A DNA stretch of 64,000 bases from Mesorhizobium sp. NBSH29 (GTDB lineage: Bacteria; Pseudomonadota; Alphaproteobacteria; Rhizobiales; Rhizobiaceae): the NCBI RefSeq assembly GCF_015500055.1, contig NZ_CP045492.1:382501-446500 (forward strand), in the 5' to 3' direction. The position numbers and the translations under genes are program-made. Under the pieces are notes generated by a model. The model ran no database searches. It was not told the origin of the DNA and saw nothing but the letters and a program-made list of their open reading frames with translations. Positions 48,746 through 60,600 of this stretch are shown piece by piece. Within the stretch, counting starts at the first letter, position 1, and each line of letters starts with the position of its first letter.

Positions 48746-49675
48746 ATGGCTATTTTGCTGATTGCAGAACACGACAATGCAAGCGTTTCTGAACAGACGG
48801 CCAAGGCGCTGACAGCAGCACTGAAGATCGGCTCTGATGTCGATATCCTGGTCGCAGGCAAGGGCGCCAAGGCGGCCGCCGATGCGGCTTCCAAGCTAAA
48901 CGGCGCGCGTAAAGTTCTGCTTGCCGAGGCCGATGAACTGGCCGAACAACTTCCCGAGCCGCTAGCAGCCCTCATCGTGTCGCTCGCCGGCGGCTACGAT
49001 ACCATCGTTGCCCCGGCAACCTCCATGGGCAAGAACGTCACGCCACGCGTCGCTGCATTGCTGGACGTCATGCAGATCTCAGAGATCGTCGAGATCGTTT
49101 CCGCCGACACATTCAAGCGCCCGATCTACGCAGGCAACGCGATCCAGACTGTGCAGTCCACCGACAAGACCAAGGTTATCACCATTCGAACAGCCTCCTT
49201 CCAGGCAGCTGGCGAAGGTGGTTCAGCAGCCGTGGAAACCGTCAAAGCGGCAGAAAATCCTGGCCTGTCAACCTTCGTGGAAAACCGCCTGTCAGAGAGC
49301 GATCGCCCCGAATTGACTTCGGCCAAGATCATCATCTCGGGCGGCCGCGCCCTCGGCTCGGCAGAAAAGTTCACGGAAGTCCTGCTTCCAGTGGCTGATA
49401 AGCTGGGTGCTGCCGTCGGCGCCTCGCGCGCGGCAGTTGACGCTGGCTACGCGCCAAACGACTGGCAGGTCGGCCAGACCGGCAAGGTCGTAGCGCCTGA
49501 CCTATACATCGCAGTAGGCATTTCCGGCGCGATCCAGCATCTGGCAGGCATGAAGGATTCAAAAGTCATCGTCGCCATCAACAAGGACGAAGAAGCGCCA
49601 ATCTTCCAGGTCGCCGATTACGGCCTGGTGGGTGACCTCTTCGTTATCTTGCCTGAGCTTGAAAAAGCGCTTTGA
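48746..49675 (+). CDS. etfA: Electron transfer flavoprotein, alpha subunit
   Basis: FAD-binding partner of EtfB. 309 residues. The C-terminal FAD domain shows '[10 protein letters not shown]', '[20 protein letters not shown]' with the FAD-contacting Arg, and '[16 protein letters not shown]'. ATG at 48746 follows AAGGAG (48731-48736). Twenty-four bases separate it from etfB. A rho-independent terminator follows 30 bases after the stop. Confidence 0.98.
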   Translation: MAILLIAEHDNASVSEQTAKALTAALKIGSDVDILVAGKGAKAAADAASKLNGARKVLLAEADELAEQLPEPLAALIVSLAGGYDTIVAPATSMGKNVTPRVAALLDVMQISEIVEIVSADTFKRPIYAGNAIQTVQSTDKTKVITIRTASFQAAGEGGSAAVETVKAAENPGLSTFVENRLSESDRPELTSAKIIISGGRALGSAEKFTEVLLPVADKLGAAVGASRAAVDAGYAPNDWQVGQTGKVVAPDLYIAVGISGAIQHLAGMKDSKVIVAINKDEEAPIFQVADYGLVGDLFVILPELEKAL

Positions 49676-49705
49676 GCCACTGACTGTCCAAACATGCAAA
49701 GTTTT

Positions 49706-49739
49706 AAGAGCGGGGTAGACGAAGCTGCCCCGCTCTTTT
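49706..49739 (+). terminator. Rho-independent terminator after etfA
   Basis: AAGAGCGGGG (49706-49715) pairs perfectly with CCCCGCTCTT (49728-49737), with a 12-base loop, and ends in a short T-run (49736-49739). It ends the etfBA transcript about 30 bases beyond the etfA stop. Confidence 0.9.
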
Positions 49740-49806
49740 AGTTTGCACTGCAATAACAAGGGGCGGGCAAAAGATTGCCCTTAACCAGCTCCGGACGGGA
49801 TCAGAC

Positions 49807-50688
49807 ATGGCCGCAACGATCGAAACCATTGGCATCGTAGGTGCAGGGCAAATGGGCAGCGGTATCGCCCATGTCGCAGCGCTGGCAGGCTATCAGGTTC
49901 TGCTCTACGACCTTTCGCCCGAGCAAATCGAAAAGGGCCTCGCCACTGTCAGCGGCAACATGGCGCGCCAAGTCAGCCACGGCAAGCTCGACGAAGCAGA
50001 CCGCAAGGCTGCCAGTGACCGTATCAAGGCAGCGCCCAAAATGTCTGACTTGGCCAGCGCCGATCTCGTGATCGAAGCGGCAACCGAAGACGAGATCGTC
50101 AAACGCAAGATCTTCGCGCAGCTTTGTCCGGTGTTGAACCCGCAAGCGATCATCGCCTCCAATACCTCATCGATCTCGATCACCCGGCTGGCAGCCCAGA
50201 CGGATCGACCCGAACGCTTCATCGGCATTCATTTCATGAACCCGGTGCCGGTGATGAAACTGGTCGAGTTGGTGCGCGGCATCGCTACCGGTGATGAAAC
50301 CTTCGAAGCCGCCAAGGAATTTATCCGCCGCCTCGACAAGACGTCGACCGTGGCTGAAGATTTCCCCGCCTTCATCGTCAACCGCATCCTGCTACCGATG
50401 ATCAATGAAGCGATCTACACGCTGTATGAAGGCGTCGGCTCTGTCGATTCTATCGACACCGCCATGAAGCTCGGCGCCAACCACCCAATGGGCCCGCTAC
50501 AGCTGGCGGATTTCATCGGACTGGACACCTGCCTTTCCATCATGCAGGTGCTGCATGATGGCCTGTCTGACAGCAAATACCGCCCCTGCCCGCTTCTCGT
50601 AAAATATGTCGAAGCCGGCTGGCTAGGCCGCAAAACCGGCCGCGGCTTCTACGATTACCGCGGCGAACATCCGGTCCCAACGCGCTAG
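49807..50688 (+). CDS. hbdA: 3-hydroxybutyryl-CoA dehydrogenase
   Basis: NAD(P)-dependent oxidation of 3-hydroxyacyl-CoA in short-chain fatty-acid or PHB metabolism. 293 residues. '[18 protein letters not shown]' is the NAD loop; '[11 protein letters not shown]' and '[18 protein letters not shown]' contain the substrate-contacting residues and catalytic His; the C-terminal domain has '[14 protein letters not shown]'. Reading from etfBA, it may share a role in acyl-CoA oxidation; the terminator makes a separate transcript likely. ATG at 49807. Confidence 0.96.
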   Translation: MAATIETIGIVGAGQMGSGIAHVAALAGYQVLLYDLSPEQIEKGLATVSGNMARQVSHGKLDEADRKAASDRIKAAPKMSDLASADLVIEAATEDEIVKRKIFAQLCPVLNPQAIIASNTSSISITRLAAQTDRPERFIGIHFMNPVPVMKLVELVRGIATGDETFEAAKEFIRRLDKTSTVAEDFPAFIVNRILLPMINEAIYTLYEGVGSVDSIDTAMKLGANHPMGPLQLADFIGLDTCLSIMQVLHDGLSDSKYRPCPLLVKYVEAGWLGRKTGRGFYDYRGEHPVPTR

Positions 50689-50719
50689 ATTACAAGTTAC
50701 AATAGAGGCTTCGCGAAAG

Positions 50720-51268
50720 ATGGCAGACCAGGGTACGCAGGGGATGCTTTCGCCGTTTCTCCGAAATGCGCGATTGCGCGCCGCACGCAAGTGGTTGAAT
50801 GGCAAGGTTCTGGACATCGGGTGTGGTTCCGGACGGATCGCCTCGTTCGTTTCTGCAGACAACTATGTGGGATATGATCGCGACGTCGCAGTCATTTTTG
50901 AAGCGAAACAGGCATTTCCTTCACACCTATTTACGTCGTCCATGCCAAGTGACTCCAGTTTCGATACTATCGTCGCGCTAGCGTTGGTTGAGCACCTGCC
51001 CGATCCGGCAGGCGAGCTTGTGCGATGGCATGAGAGGCTGAAGGCGGGAGGCAGGATCGTTCTGACCACTCCTCACAAGGCATTCCGGAAAGTTCACGAC
51101 CTCGGCGCAAAGGCTGGAATCTTTAGTCGCGATGCTGCCGACGAGCATGAAGTGATGTTCGACCGCAGTAGTCTGATTAAGCTGGCCAAAGACTGCGGCT
51201 TTGAGGATGTGACCTACCAACGCTTTCTGTTTGGAGCCAACCAGTTGCTGGTAGCAAAGAAACGCTAG
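50720..51268 (+). CDS. Class I SAM-dependent methyltransferase
   Basis: 182 residues. 'VLDIGCGSGRIASFV' is the SAM loop, 'VALALVEHLPDP' and 'LKAGGRIVLTTPH' are the next methyltransferase motifs, and 'DEHEVMFDRSSLIKLAKDCGF' fits the UbiE/biotin-like small family. Substrate unknown. It sits 31 bases after HbdA on the same strand and converges on tlpA. Confidence 0.88.
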   Translation: MADQGTQGMLSPFLRNARLRAARKWLNGKVLDIGCGSGRIASFVSADNYVGYDRDVAVIFEAKQAFPSHLFTSSMPSDSSFDTIVALALVEHLPDPAGELVRWHERLKAGGRIVLTTPHKAFRKVHDLGAKAGIFSRDAADEHEVMFDRSSLIKLAKDCGFEDVTYQRFLFGANQLLVAKKR

Positions 51269-51270
51269 CG

Positions 51271-51960
51271 CTACCTCACGCTCTCGATTAATCGCTTTGC
51301 ATCGTCGCTGGCCCAGTTCGCAGGCCCGTTCATATGAGCGAGCAGGCAGCCATCATCATCGACCAGCAGGGTGACCGGCAGCCCGAGCGCCAGACCGCGC
51401 TTCTTTAGATCGTTAAATAGTGCCAGACTGCTTTCGCGGTAAAACGCGAGGCTACCAATTCCGACATCTTCAAAAAACTTTTTCGGCTTCTCATCCCCGC
51501 CGGTATCAACATTGACTGCGATTACCTCGAATGTGTCGCTGCCCATCTCCTTCTGCAAGGCATCAAGCTCAGGCATCTCGGCACGGCATGGCGCGCACCA
51601 AGTTGCCCAGAGGTTGATCAGCAACGTTTTACCCGAATGATCGGCCAGCGTCATCGGCGTACCTTCGGGCGAATTGAAAGCCAGGCCCTTGAGCGACTGC
51701 GGAGGGTCTGCTGCCAGCATAGCCGCCACGTCGCCTATAGCAGCAGCGCCGACACGCTTTGCCTTATCCGTCTTGGCAATGCAGGCGGCGGTATCGGCCT
51801 CACCGGATCCAAGCTGCTGCGATGTAGCTGGAGCCTCGACTCCGTTGCCAGAAGGAGCCCCAGTGACGTATACCGCCAGCGCACCTGCCGCCACGCCTGC
51901 AACGGTGGCTGCGGCAACCACCCGCCAGGTCAGGGACATCGATTTTCTAGGCTCTGTCAT
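51271..51960 (-). CDS. tlpA: Thiol:disulfide interchange protein TlpA
   Basis: Membrane-anchored thioredoxin used in cytochrome c maturation and copper delivery in relatives. 229 residues from ATG at 51960 with an N-terminal membrane anchor (about 9-32, 'TWRVVAAATVAGVAAGALAV'). The active site is 'WCAPCRAEMPEL' (CAPC), inside 'LINLWATWCAPC'. A cis-Pro is near 'LGLPVTLLVDDDG'. Start-to-start distance to argH is only 32 bases. Confidence 0.95.
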   Translation of the reverse strand: MTEPRKSMSLTWRVVAAATVAGVAAGALAVYVTGAPSGNGVEAPATSQQLGSGEADTAACIAKTDKAKRVGAAAIGDVAAMLAADPPQSLKGLAFNSPEGTPMTLADHSGKTLLINLWATWCAPCRAEMPELDALQKEMGSDTFEVIAVNVDTGGDEKPKKFFEDVGIGSLAFYRESSLALFNDLKKRGLALGLPVTLLVDDDGCLLAHMNGPANWASDDAKRLIESVR

Positions 51961-51992
51961 AGTCAAAAAATCTCCGGGGATTGGATATCACG

Positions 51993-53393
51993 ATGAGCGA
52001 CAAGAAGGCCAGAAACGCAATGTGGGGCGGACGATTTGCCTCGGGGCCGGCTGCCGTAATGGAAGCCATCAATGCGTCGATCTCCTTCGACAAGAAGCTT
52101 TATGCGCAAGACATTGAAGGCTCGCTTGCTCATAGCAAGATGCTCGCCGCAAAAGGCATCATCACGGCCGAAGATCAAAGGAAAATCTCTGAGGGATTGA
52201 TCACGATCAGGTCAGAGATCGAAGATGGAAAATTCGAGTTCTCCACTCGGCTCGAAGATATTCACATGAACATCGAAGCCCGTTTGGCAGAACTGATCGG
52301 CCCGACGGCTGGACGTTTGCACACGGCACGCTCGCGCAATGATCAGGTCGCTCTCGACATGCGCCTATGGGTCAAGCAGGAGCTGACCCGGACTGCCCAA
52401 GCATTGAAGCAGCTTATCACCGTCTTCATCGACAAGGCTGAGGCCCATGCGGGGACCGTCATGCCCGGCTTCACCCATATGCAGGCAGCGCAGCCCGTCA
52501 CCTTTGGCCATCACACAATGGCCTATGTGGAAATGTTCGGCCGCGACCTGTCGCGCGTGCGCGATGCACTGGCACGCATGGATGAAAGCCCGCTTGGTTC
52601 AGCAGCCCTAGCCGGCACCAGTTTCCCAATCGACCGCCACATGACAGCGCAGGCACTTGGCTTTCGTGAACCGACACGCAACTCTCTCGATTCCGTCTCG
52701 GACCGCGATTTTGCGCTCGAATTTTTGTCTATAGCATCCATCACCGCGACACATCTCTCGCGCCTGGCAGAAGAGATCGTCATCTGGTCAACGCCGCAAT
52801 TCGGTTTTGTGCGCTTGTCAGATTCCTGGTCTACCGGCTCTTCCATCATGCCGCAAAAAAAGAACCCCGACGCCGCTGAGCTGATTCGTGGCAAGACCGG
52901 GCGCGTCAGCGGTCATCTGATCGGCATGCTCACAATGCTCAAGGGCCTGCCACTGACCTATTCAAAGGACATGCAGGAAGACAAGGAATCGGTGTTCGAT
53001 GCAGCCGAAACCCTGGATCTGATGCTGGCTGCCATGACTGGCATGTTCAGTGACCTCAACATCAATGAAGAAGCCATGCGCCGCGCCGCCGGCGCTGGTT
53101 TTTCCACTGCCACCGACCTTGCAGATTGGCTGGTCCGCGAGGCAGGCCTGCCTTTCCGTGATGCCCACCACGTGACTGGCCGAGCTGTTGCCATGGCCGA
53201 GGAACGCAAGATCGGCATCGAGGAGCTTCCGCTCGCAGATTTGCAAGCGCTGAATAACGCCATCACGCAGGATGTTTTCAATGTACTATCGGTGGAAAAC
53301 TCAGTGAAAAGCCGGATTTCCTTTGGCGGCACCGCACCCGATCAGGTGCTACAACAGATTGCCTATTGGCGCGCCCGTCTGGACAATGCGTGA
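51993..53393 (+). CDS. argH: Argininosuccinate lyase
   Basis: Last step of arginine synthesis: argininosuccinate to arginine and fumarate. 466 residues from ATG at 51993; the frame begins at 51981 with a TTG that directly follows GGGGA and is less likely. The superfamily signature '[12 protein letters not shown]' is near residue 282, and '[16 protein letters not shown]' and '[18 protein letters not shown]' are also present. The argH-lptM-lysA order is the common Hyphomicrobiales one. Confidence 0.98.
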   Translation: MSDKKARNAMWGGRFASGPAAVMEAINASISFDKKLYAQDIEGSLAHSKMLAAKGIITAEDQRKISEGLITIRSEIEDGKFEFSTRLEDIHMNIEARLAELIGPTAGRLHTARSRNDQVALDMRLWVKQELTRTAQALKQLITVFIDKAEAHAGTVMPGFTHMQAAQPVTFGHHTMAYVEMFGRDLSRVRDALARMDESPLGSAALAGTSFPIDRHMTAQALGFREPTRNSLDSVSDRDFALEFLSIASITATHLSRLAEEIVIWSTPQFGFVRLSDSWSTGSSIMPQKKNPDAAELIRGKTGRVSGHLIGMLTMLKGLPLTYSKDMQEDKESVFDAAETLDLMLAAMTGMFSDLNINEEAMRRAAGAGFSTATDLADWLVREAGLPFRDAHHVTGRAVAMAEERKIGIEELPLADLQALNNAITQDVFNVLSVENSVKSRISFGGTAPDQVLQQIAYWRARLDNA

Positions 53394-53468
53394 ACCCTTG
53401 AAAAACCGTTTCCCCCCGCAGGCGTCGATGCGCTACAAGCGTCTGGCAGAATTTGGGATGATAAATCG

Positions 53469-53672
53469 ATGATGGCGCGTACCCTTGCAACAGCGTTGGT
53501 TTTGACAGCGGCTCTCGCTGTATCAGGCTGTGGCCGCAAATCAGGTCTGGATTCGCCCTATGAGGCCGCAGTGCAAGCGCGCAAGGATGCAGAAAAGGCG
53601 AAGGAGCCGCTGCCGCCGGAACCAACGCCGCCCCTAAAGGACAGGCGTTTCATTCTCGACGGCCTGATCTAG
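53469..53672 (+). CDS. lptM: Small lipoprotein LptM (YifL-like)
   Basis: 67 residues with a lipoprotein signal and lipobox 'LAVSGCGRKSGLD' giving an acylated Cys. In E. coli LptM helps mature the LPS translocon LptDE. The tail 'PPEPTPPLKDRRFILDGLI' has the conserved Pro-rich end of the alphaproteobacterial form. Two adjacent ATGs (53469 and 53472) are possible starts. It lies between argH and lysA, 75 and 51 bases away. Confidence 0.9.
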   Translation: MMARTLATALVLTAALAVSGCGRKSGLDSPYEAAVQARKDAEKAKEPLPPEPTPPLKDRRFILDGLI

Positions 53673-53723
53673 TCTCGTGGCTTTTAGACGCGCATCAGGC
53701 AATTTTAGCCAGGACCTATACCT

Positions 53724-54992
53724 GTGAACCATTTTGACTACCGCGACGGCGTCCTCTTCGCTGAAGACGTTTCGGTGCCCGACATTGCCACACAGGTAGG
53801 CACCCCATTTTACTGCTATTCAACGGCCACGCTTACCCGTCACTACGAGGTTTTCGCCAAAGCGTTCGACAAACTCGACGCTATGGTCTGCTATGCTCTG
53901 AAGGCCAATTCCAATCAGGCTGTCATCCGCACGCTGGCAAAGCTGGGCGCGGGCGCCGATGTCGTCTCCGAAGGTGAATTGCGACGTGCGCTTGCAGCAG
54001 GCATTGCACCTGAGAAGATTGTCTTTTCCGGTGTCGGCAAAACCGCGCGCGAGATCGACTTCGCGCTCGAGATCGGGATCCATTGTTTCAACGTCGAATC
54101 CGAGCCTGAGCTGGAGCTTCTGTCTGCCCGCGCCGTGGCAGCTGGTAAGACGGCACCGGTTTCATTGCGCATCAATCCCGATGTCGATGCCCGCACCCAC
54201 AAGAAGATTTCCACTGGCAAGGCCGAAAACAAGTTCGGCATCGCGTTAAAGCACGCGCGCACCGCCTATGCGCGGGCGGCTAGCCTGCCCGGCCTGCGGG
54301 TCGCTGGCGTGGACATGCATATTGGCAGCCAGATCACTGAGTTGGAGCCCTATGACGCTGCCTTCAAACTGCTGGCAGAACTTGTCGGCCAGCTGAAGGA
54401 AGATGGCCACGCTATCACCCATGTTGATGTGGGTGGCGGGCTGGGCATTCCGTATCGGTCGGACAATTCGCCCCCGCCCTTGCCTGATGCCTATGCCCAG
54501 ATCGTACATAAACACATCGCCCCGCTTGGCCTGAAGACGGTTTTCGAGCCGGGACGTCTACTCGTCGGGAATGCTGGAATTCTGGTTTCCGAAGTGATTT
54601 ACGTAAAGGAGGGCGACGCAAAGAACTTCCTGATCGTTGATGCGGCTATGAATGATCTGATCCGCCCGACGCTCTATGACGCCCATCACGACATCGTGCC
54701 GGTGCGCCTGGCTGCTGAATACGCCCCGCGCCTTACCGCCGACATTGTCGGGCCGGTCTGCGAGACGGGTGATTATCTTGGGCTTGACCGTGAATTGCCG
54801 CGCATGGCACCGGGCGATCTCATCGCGGTACGCACCGCTGGGGCCTATGGCGCTGTTCAGGCTGGAACCTATAATACCCGCCTTTTGATCCCCGAAGTGA
54901 TGGTCGATGGCGACCGTTTCCACGTCGTGCGGGCCCGCCCGACCTATGAGGATTTGATAGGGCTCGATTCCTTACCTGACTGGCTGGATTAA
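53724..54992 (+). CDS. lysA: Diaminopimelate decarboxylase
   Basis: PLP enzyme of the last step to lysine. 422 residues from a GTG at 53724 preceded by AGGACC. The PLP Lys60 lies in 'CYALKANSN'; 'MHIGSQI', 'VGGGLGIPY' and 'CETGDYL' are family blocks contacting PLP and substrate. Together with lysC at 12.9-14.2 kb it frames lysine synthesis. Convergent with the Usp gene, with 21 bases between stops. Confidence 0.98.
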   Translation: MNHFDYRDGVLFAEDVSVPDIATQVGTPFYCYSTATLTRHYEVFAKAFDKLDAMVCYALKANSNQAVIRTLAKLGAGADVVSEGELRRALAAGIAPEKIVFSGVGKTAREIDFALEIGIHCFNVESEPELELLSARAVAAGKTAPVSLRINPDVDARTHKKISTGKAENKFGIALKHARTAYARAASLPGLRVAGVDMHIGSQITELEPYDAAFKLLAELVGQLKEDGHAITHVDVGGGLGIPYRSDNSPPPLPDAYAQIVHKHIAPLGLKTVFEPGRLLVGNAGILVSEVIYVKEGDAKNFLIVDAAMNDLIRPTLYDAHHDIVPVRLAAEYAPRLTADIVGPVCETGDYLGLDRELPRMAPGDLIAVRTAGAYGAVQAGTYNTRLLIPEVMVDGDRFHVVRARPTYEDLIGLDSLPDWLD

Positions 54993-55013
54993 AGCAGCCA
55001 TTCAGGTGGCATT

Positions 55014-55868
55014 CTAGCGGAACATCAACACCGGAACCTTGCAGCGCCGCACCATAGCGGTCGTGGTGCTGCCAATCACAAGATTGCGGATGCGTGAGTG
55101 CCCATAGGCGCCCATGACCAGAAGACCGATATCAGAAGCTTCAACGCGTGCGCCAATCACTTCGTCAGCATCGCCGGGCAGCAGCTGGATGTCCACCTCG
55201 AACCCACCCGCAGCCAATTGTTGCGCAGGCGCCTCAAGTGCTGTCCGATTTTCTGAACTGTCAGTACCGACACTCAAAAGCGTGCACCCCATGCCATTAA
55301 GAAGCGGCGAATGCGCTACATATTCAACAGCCCGCTTCGCGCTCTTCCCGCCATCATAGGCAATGATAAAACGCTCGATCGGCTTGTAGGCGCGTGAGGC
55401 AACAAAGGTCGGCTTGGTCGAAGCACGCACCAGCCGCTCCAGATTTGATCCCAAATGCAGCTTGGCGAAATCCGCCCCCTCGCCCCGCTTGCCGATTATC
55501 ACGAGCTCGGCACTGGCTTCTGCCGCAACCACAGTGTCAATAAGATCACCTATCCGCATACGCGTAGCGACATCCATAATGCCCTGCGCTTCAATAAGCG
55601 CCTTTGCATCATCCAGAATATGGCGTCCGCGCTCTTGCGCCATCTTGGCGCGCTCCTCGTCCAGTTGCGCCATGGATTTCAAAAGAGCGGTGCGCGCGCC
55701 AAGTGCGATGCTGCCGCTCAAATCCATAGGTGTGCTGGCCGTCTCGCGCCGCCCCAAAACATGCAAAAGCTCGATCGAGCCAGATAAGCGCGAAGCAATC
55801 CAGGCGGCGTGTTCGCAAACGCTCTTGGCGTAGAGTGAACCGTCAACAAGTGCGAGTATGCTGGACAT
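55014..55868 (-). CDS. Universal stress protein, two Usp domains
   Basis: 284 residues in two Usp domains (about 1-150 and 160-284). The second ends with the ATP-binding-type 'GAYGHSRIRNLVIGSTT' (G-2x-G-9x-G pattern), while the first has 'GKRGEGADFAKLHLGSNLERL', partly degenerate. It would bind nucleotides and act in stress responses. It starts 12 bases after the SulP stop, so the transporter and Usp are co-transcribed. Confidence 0.94.
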   Translation of the reverse strand: MSSILALVDGSLYAKSVCEHAAWIASRLSGSIELLHVLGRRETASTPMDLSGSIALGARTALLKSMAQLDEERAKMAQERGRHILDDAKALIEAQGIMDVATRMRIGDLIDTVVAAEASAELVIIGKRGEGADFAKLHLGSNLERLVRASTKPTFVASRAYKPIERFIIAYDGGKSAKRAVEYVAHSPLLNGMGCTLLSVGTDSSENRTALEAPAQQLAAGGFEVDIQLLPGDADEVIGARVEASDIGLLVMGAYGHSRIRNLVIGSTTTAMVRRCKVPVLMFR

Positions 55869-55880
55869 ATCGGTCCTCCC

Positions 55881-57365
55881 TTAATGGCCCATCAGGCGCT
55901 CAAGCGCACCGGGCTTGTCATGAACCCCAAGCCGATCGACAATCGTCTCACTGGCTTCGTTCATGCCAATCAAATTGACTGAGGCACCCTCGCGGCGGAA
56001 CTTCAACACAATCATGTCGAGCGCTGCCACACTGGAAATATCCCAGATATGCGCCTGACTGACATCTATGGTGACACGTTCAAGCGCTTCCTTGAAGTCG
56101 AACGACGCCGTGAAATCATCCGATGATGCAAAGAACACCTGACCTTCCACAACGTAGCTGCGCTGGCGCCCATCTGCAGAAAGCGTCGAGGTAACCCGAA
56201 GCAATTGCGAAATCTTCCACGCAAAGAAGATGCCCGATAAAAGCACGCCGATCAAAACGCCGATCGCCAGATTATGCGTGAACACAACACTGGTGACAGT
56301 TGCCAGCATGACGATGGACGAACTGCGCGGATGGTCACGCAAGTTGCGGATCGACGACCAGCTGAATGTGCCGATCGACACCATGATCATGATGGCGACA
56401 AGTGCAGGCATCGGGATCTGCTTCACCCAATCGCCCAGCACCACAATCATGAACAGCAACAACACGCCGGCAGCGAATGTCGAGAGCCGCCCGCGTCCGC
56501 CAGACTTCACATTGATCATAGATTGGCCAATCATCGCGCAGCCCGCCATGCCGCCGATAAAACCGGTCGCGGTATTGGCAATGCCCTGGCCAATGCATTC
56601 TTGGTTCTTGTCGCTAGGCGTGTCGGTCAAATCATCAACAATGGTCGCCGTCATTAGCGATTCAAGCAACCCGACAGCTGCAACCGCTGCAGAATAGGGC
56701 AGGATGATCATCAAAGTTTCGAATGTGAGCGGAATTTGCGGGATCAGAAAAATTGGCAGCGTGGAAGGCAATTCGCCCATATCGCCAACAGTGCGAACAT
56801 CCAGTCCGAAATAGATAGACAGTGCCGTCAAAACGAGAATGCAGATCAAGGGTGATGGCAGCGACTTCGTGATGAGCGGGAAAAGATAGATTATCCCCAA
56901 TCCACCAGCGACCATGACATAGGTCAGCCAGGACACACCAATCAGCTCCGGCAGTTGCGCCATAAAGATAAGGATCGCCAGCGCATTCACGAACCCCGTC
57001 ATGACAGAGCGGGAAACAAAGCGCATGACATAGCCAAGTTTGAACAGGCCAGCGACGATCTGGATCAATCCTGCAAGCACGGTGGCAGCCAGCAAATATT
57101 GCAGCCCATGGTCCTTCACCAGCGTCACCATCAACACTGCCGTGGCCGCTGTTGCAGCCGAGATCATGCCCGGGCGTCCGCCTGTAATTGCCGTGATCAC
57201 GGCAATTGAGAACGAAGCATAGAGACCAATCTTGGGATCCACACCTGCGATGATAGAAAAGGCTATCGCCTCAGGGATGAGCGCCAGCGCCACGACCAAG
57301 CCAGAAAGCAGGTCACCTCGAATATTACCGAACCATTGTTGCCGGTAAGCAATCAGTGAAAACAT
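55881..57365 (-). CDS. SulP family anion permease with STAS domain
   Basis: 494 residues from ATG at 57365, 54 codons into the longest frame (another ATG at 57380 is possible). About 11 to 12 membrane helices with '[19 protein letters not shown]' (the SulP helix-1 block) and '[22 protein letters not shown]' (the family signature region). A C-terminal STAS domain (about 400-494) ends '[17 protein letters not shown]'. Relatives carry sulfate or bicarbonate; the substrate here is unknown. Paired with a Usp gene. Confidence 0.95.
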   Translation of the reverse strand: MFSLIAYRQQWFGNIRGDLLSGLVVALALIPEAIAFSIIAGVDPKIGLYASFSIAVITAITGGRPGMISAATAATAVLMVTLVKDHGLQYLLAATVLAGLIQIVAGLFKLGYVMRFVSRSVMTGFVNALAILIFMAQLPELIGVSWLTYVMVAGGLGIIYLFPLITKSLPSPLICILVLTALSIYFGLDVRTVGDMGELPSTLPIFLIPQIPLTFETLMIILPYSAAVAAVGLLESLMTATIVDDLTDTPSDKNQECIGQGIANTATGFIGGMAGCAMIGQSMINVKSGGRGRLSTFAAGVLLLFMIVVLGDWVKQIPMPALVAIMIMVSIGTFSWSSIRNLRDHPRSSSIVMLATVTSVVFTHNLAIGVLIGVLLSGIFFAWKISQLLRVTSTLSADGRQRSYVVEGQVFFASSDDFTASFDFKEALERVTIDVSQAHIWDISSVAALDMIVLKFRREGASVNLIGMNEASETIVDRLGVHDKPGALERLMGH

Positions 57366-57625
57366 ACAAATATCCAACATATGGAAACCGCTCGGACCCA
57401 TGGCCCGGCAAACTCTGATTAGCGGTTTGAATATTATCCGGCGGATCGGCGGCCGGAAGAGCCACCCGGATTTCAACCGGGTCCAGGAGAGCGGCTCTCT
57501 ATAGTGCCAGGAGACCGAACACTGCAACCTTGACGCTGGTACAATCGCGCATTTTTTTGCGATACCGCGGAACCAGGGTGCCCGATGCGCATTAATGCCC
57601 CTGATGGGACGAGGGGTTCACTTTT

Positions 57626-60600
57626 TTGCAGAGCAACAGCGCCGCTGATTTGTCCTTCCTATCCGGCGGCGGCGAGGCCGCTCAGATCATTGCCCATTTT
57701 AATTGGGCCACAACCCCGCTTGGTGATCTTACAACGTGGCCGAAAAGCCTGCGCGCGCATATTTCGCTTATCCTGCGTTCTCCAGTGCCAATTGTCACCC
57801 TTTGGGGCAACGAAGGCATCATGATCTACAATGACGCCTACTCCACTTTTGCCGGCGGCCGCCACCCAGACCTGTTCGGCTCCAAGGTACGCGAAGGATG
57901 GCCTGAAGTCGCAAGCTTCAACGACAATGTCATGAAGGTCGGCCTGGCCGGCGGCACGCTTGCCTATCGCGACCAGGAACTAACCCTGTATCGCAACGGC
58001 GAGGCCGAGCAAGTATGGATGGATCTCGACTATTCGCCGCTGCTTGATTCCAAAGGCAAGCCCACCGGCGTCATGGCAATCGTTGTCGAAACCACTGGCA
58101 AGGTACGGGCCGAGCGCGAGCTCAAGGCAGAACGCGAATCGTTGCGCCGGATGTTCGAGCAGGCACCGGGCTTCGTGGCCATGCTGAGCGGCCCCGATCA
58201 TAGATTTGATATGGTCAACGAAGCTTTTCGCAAACTTGTAGGTTACCGCGACCTTCTTGGCCGCCATGTTAGCGAAGCCCTTCCAGAGATGACCGGGCAA
58301 GGTTTCCTGAAGCTGCTCGATCAAGTGCGCGAGACCGGCGAACCCTACATCGGCAATGGTGTCAGGGTCGAACTCGCGGCCGAATCCGACGGCGAGCAGG
58401 AAGAGCACTTCGTTAATTTCATTTACCAGCCGATAGTCTCAGAGGGCGACGCTGTAACCGGTATCTTCGTACAAGGTTATGACATCACCGAGCAGAAGCG
58501 CACCGAGCTGGCACTGCGCGAGAGCGAAGAACGCTTCAGGTTAGTCGCTGAAAACGCACCGGTGATGCTGTGGATGAGCGACGAGAACAGCAAATGCCTC
58601 TATCTCAATCGCAGCCTGCGCGACTTCTGGAATGTCACGCCGGACGACTTCCCCGCGTTTGACTTTGTCGAGAAAATCCACCTCGAAGACCAGGAGAAAC
58701 TAGTCCCCTACCGTGCAGCGATGGCAAGCCACTCGCCTTTTTCGGTAGAAACACGCATGCGCCGCGCTGACGGCAGTTACCGCACGATTCTCACCAATGC
58801 GCAGCCCCGCTTCGGTATGAAGCGCGAATTCGTTGGCATGATCGGCGTCAATGTCGACATGACCGAAGCGCGCGCAAATGAGGCAGCGATCCGCCGCGAA
58901 AGTCGAAAGCTCGCCGTACTCAACCGCACGGGAGCAGCGCTCGCAGCCGAACTGGAGGTTGAAAAGATCGTCCAGCTGATCACCGAAGCCTGCACCGAAC
59001 TGGTGGGCGCACAGTTCGGGTCGTTTTTTTACAATGTGCTGAACGACAAGGGCGAGAGCTACATGCTTTACGCCCTCTCGGGCGTTCCAAGCGAAGCGTT
59101 CTCCAAATTTCCGATGCCGCGTGCTACGGCGGTTTTTCAGCCCACCTTCCAGGGCGAAGGTGTCGTGCGTTCCGACGACATCCTGATTGATCCTCGCTAC
59201 GGCAAGAATGACCCTCATTATGGAATGCCAAAAGGTCACCTGCCGGTGCGCAGCTACCTAGCGGTTCCGGTCATTGCGCGCTCAGGCGAAGTCATCGGTG
59301 GCATGTTTTTTGGCCATGCAGAGCCAGCTCGCTTCCAGTCCGAACATGAAGACCTGTTGCTCGGTATCGCCGGTCAGGCTGCGACAGCGATGGACAATGC
59401 CAGATTGTTTCAGTCTGCAGAGCGCGAAGTAGCCGAGCGCCGTCAGGCAGAGGCCGCCTTGCAGGCTCTGAACGCCACGTTGGAACAGCGCGTTGTCGAC
59501 GAAGTATTTGAACGCACGAAGGCTGAAGACCAGTTGCGCCAGGTCCAGAAGATGGAAGCCGTCGGCCAACTCACCGGCGGCATCGCGCACGACTTCAACA
59601 ACATGCTCGCCGTGATTATCGGCGGTCTCAATCTGTTACAGCGCAAACTCGCCAAGGGCGAAACCGATGTCGAACGCTTCGTGGAAGGGGCCATCGATGG
59701 TGCCCAGCGTGCTGCTTCGCTGACGCAGCGTTTACTGGCCTTTTCTCGACAGCAGCCGCTAGCCCCCGAGCCCCTGAACCCCAACAAGCTTGTCTCCGGT
59801 ATGACCGAGCTTCTTGGCCGCACGCTGGGTGAGCCGATCAATGTGCAAACAGTGCTGTCCGCCGGTCTGTGGCAGGTTCGCGCCGATCCGGGACAACTTG
59901 AAAATGCCATCCTCAATCTGGGCGTCAACGCCCGCGACGCCATGCCGGCGGGGGGACGCCTGACAATTGAAACCTCGAATGCCTACGTCGATGACGCATT
60001 CGCCAAAGAATATGCCATCACGCCGGGCCAATACGTTCTGATCGCAGTAGCGGACACTGGAACCGGCATGAGGCCGGACGTAATAGCCAAGGCGTTTGAC
60101 CCATTTTACACGACCAAAAGCGTTGGCAAAGGCACCGGCCTGGGTCTGAGCCAGGTCTATGGGTTCGTACGCCAGTCAGGCGGTCACGTTAAAATCTACT
60201 CCGAGATCGACGTTGGCACGACAGTCAAAATTTACTTGCCGCGTCATTATGGCGAGGTGGTTGAAAAGCTGGTGCCGGCCAGTGTTTCGGGCAATCATCG
60301 TGGTTTGGCGAGCGAAATCATCATGGTCGTCGAGGACGAAGACCGCGTGCGCGCCGTATCTGTCGAGGCTTTGAAGGAACTTGGCTACAGCGTCATCGAG
60401 GCGGCCCGTCCCTCCGATGCGATCCGCATTCTCGAAGATCAAAAGGTCGCTTTGTTGTTTACCGATGTGGTGATGCCCGAAATGTCAGGCCGCGAACTGG
60501 CAGACCTGGCGCGTCAGATGCAGCCCGGTCTGCGCGTTCTCTATACCACCGGCTATACCCGCAATGCCATTGTCCACAATGGCATTCTCGATCACGGCAC

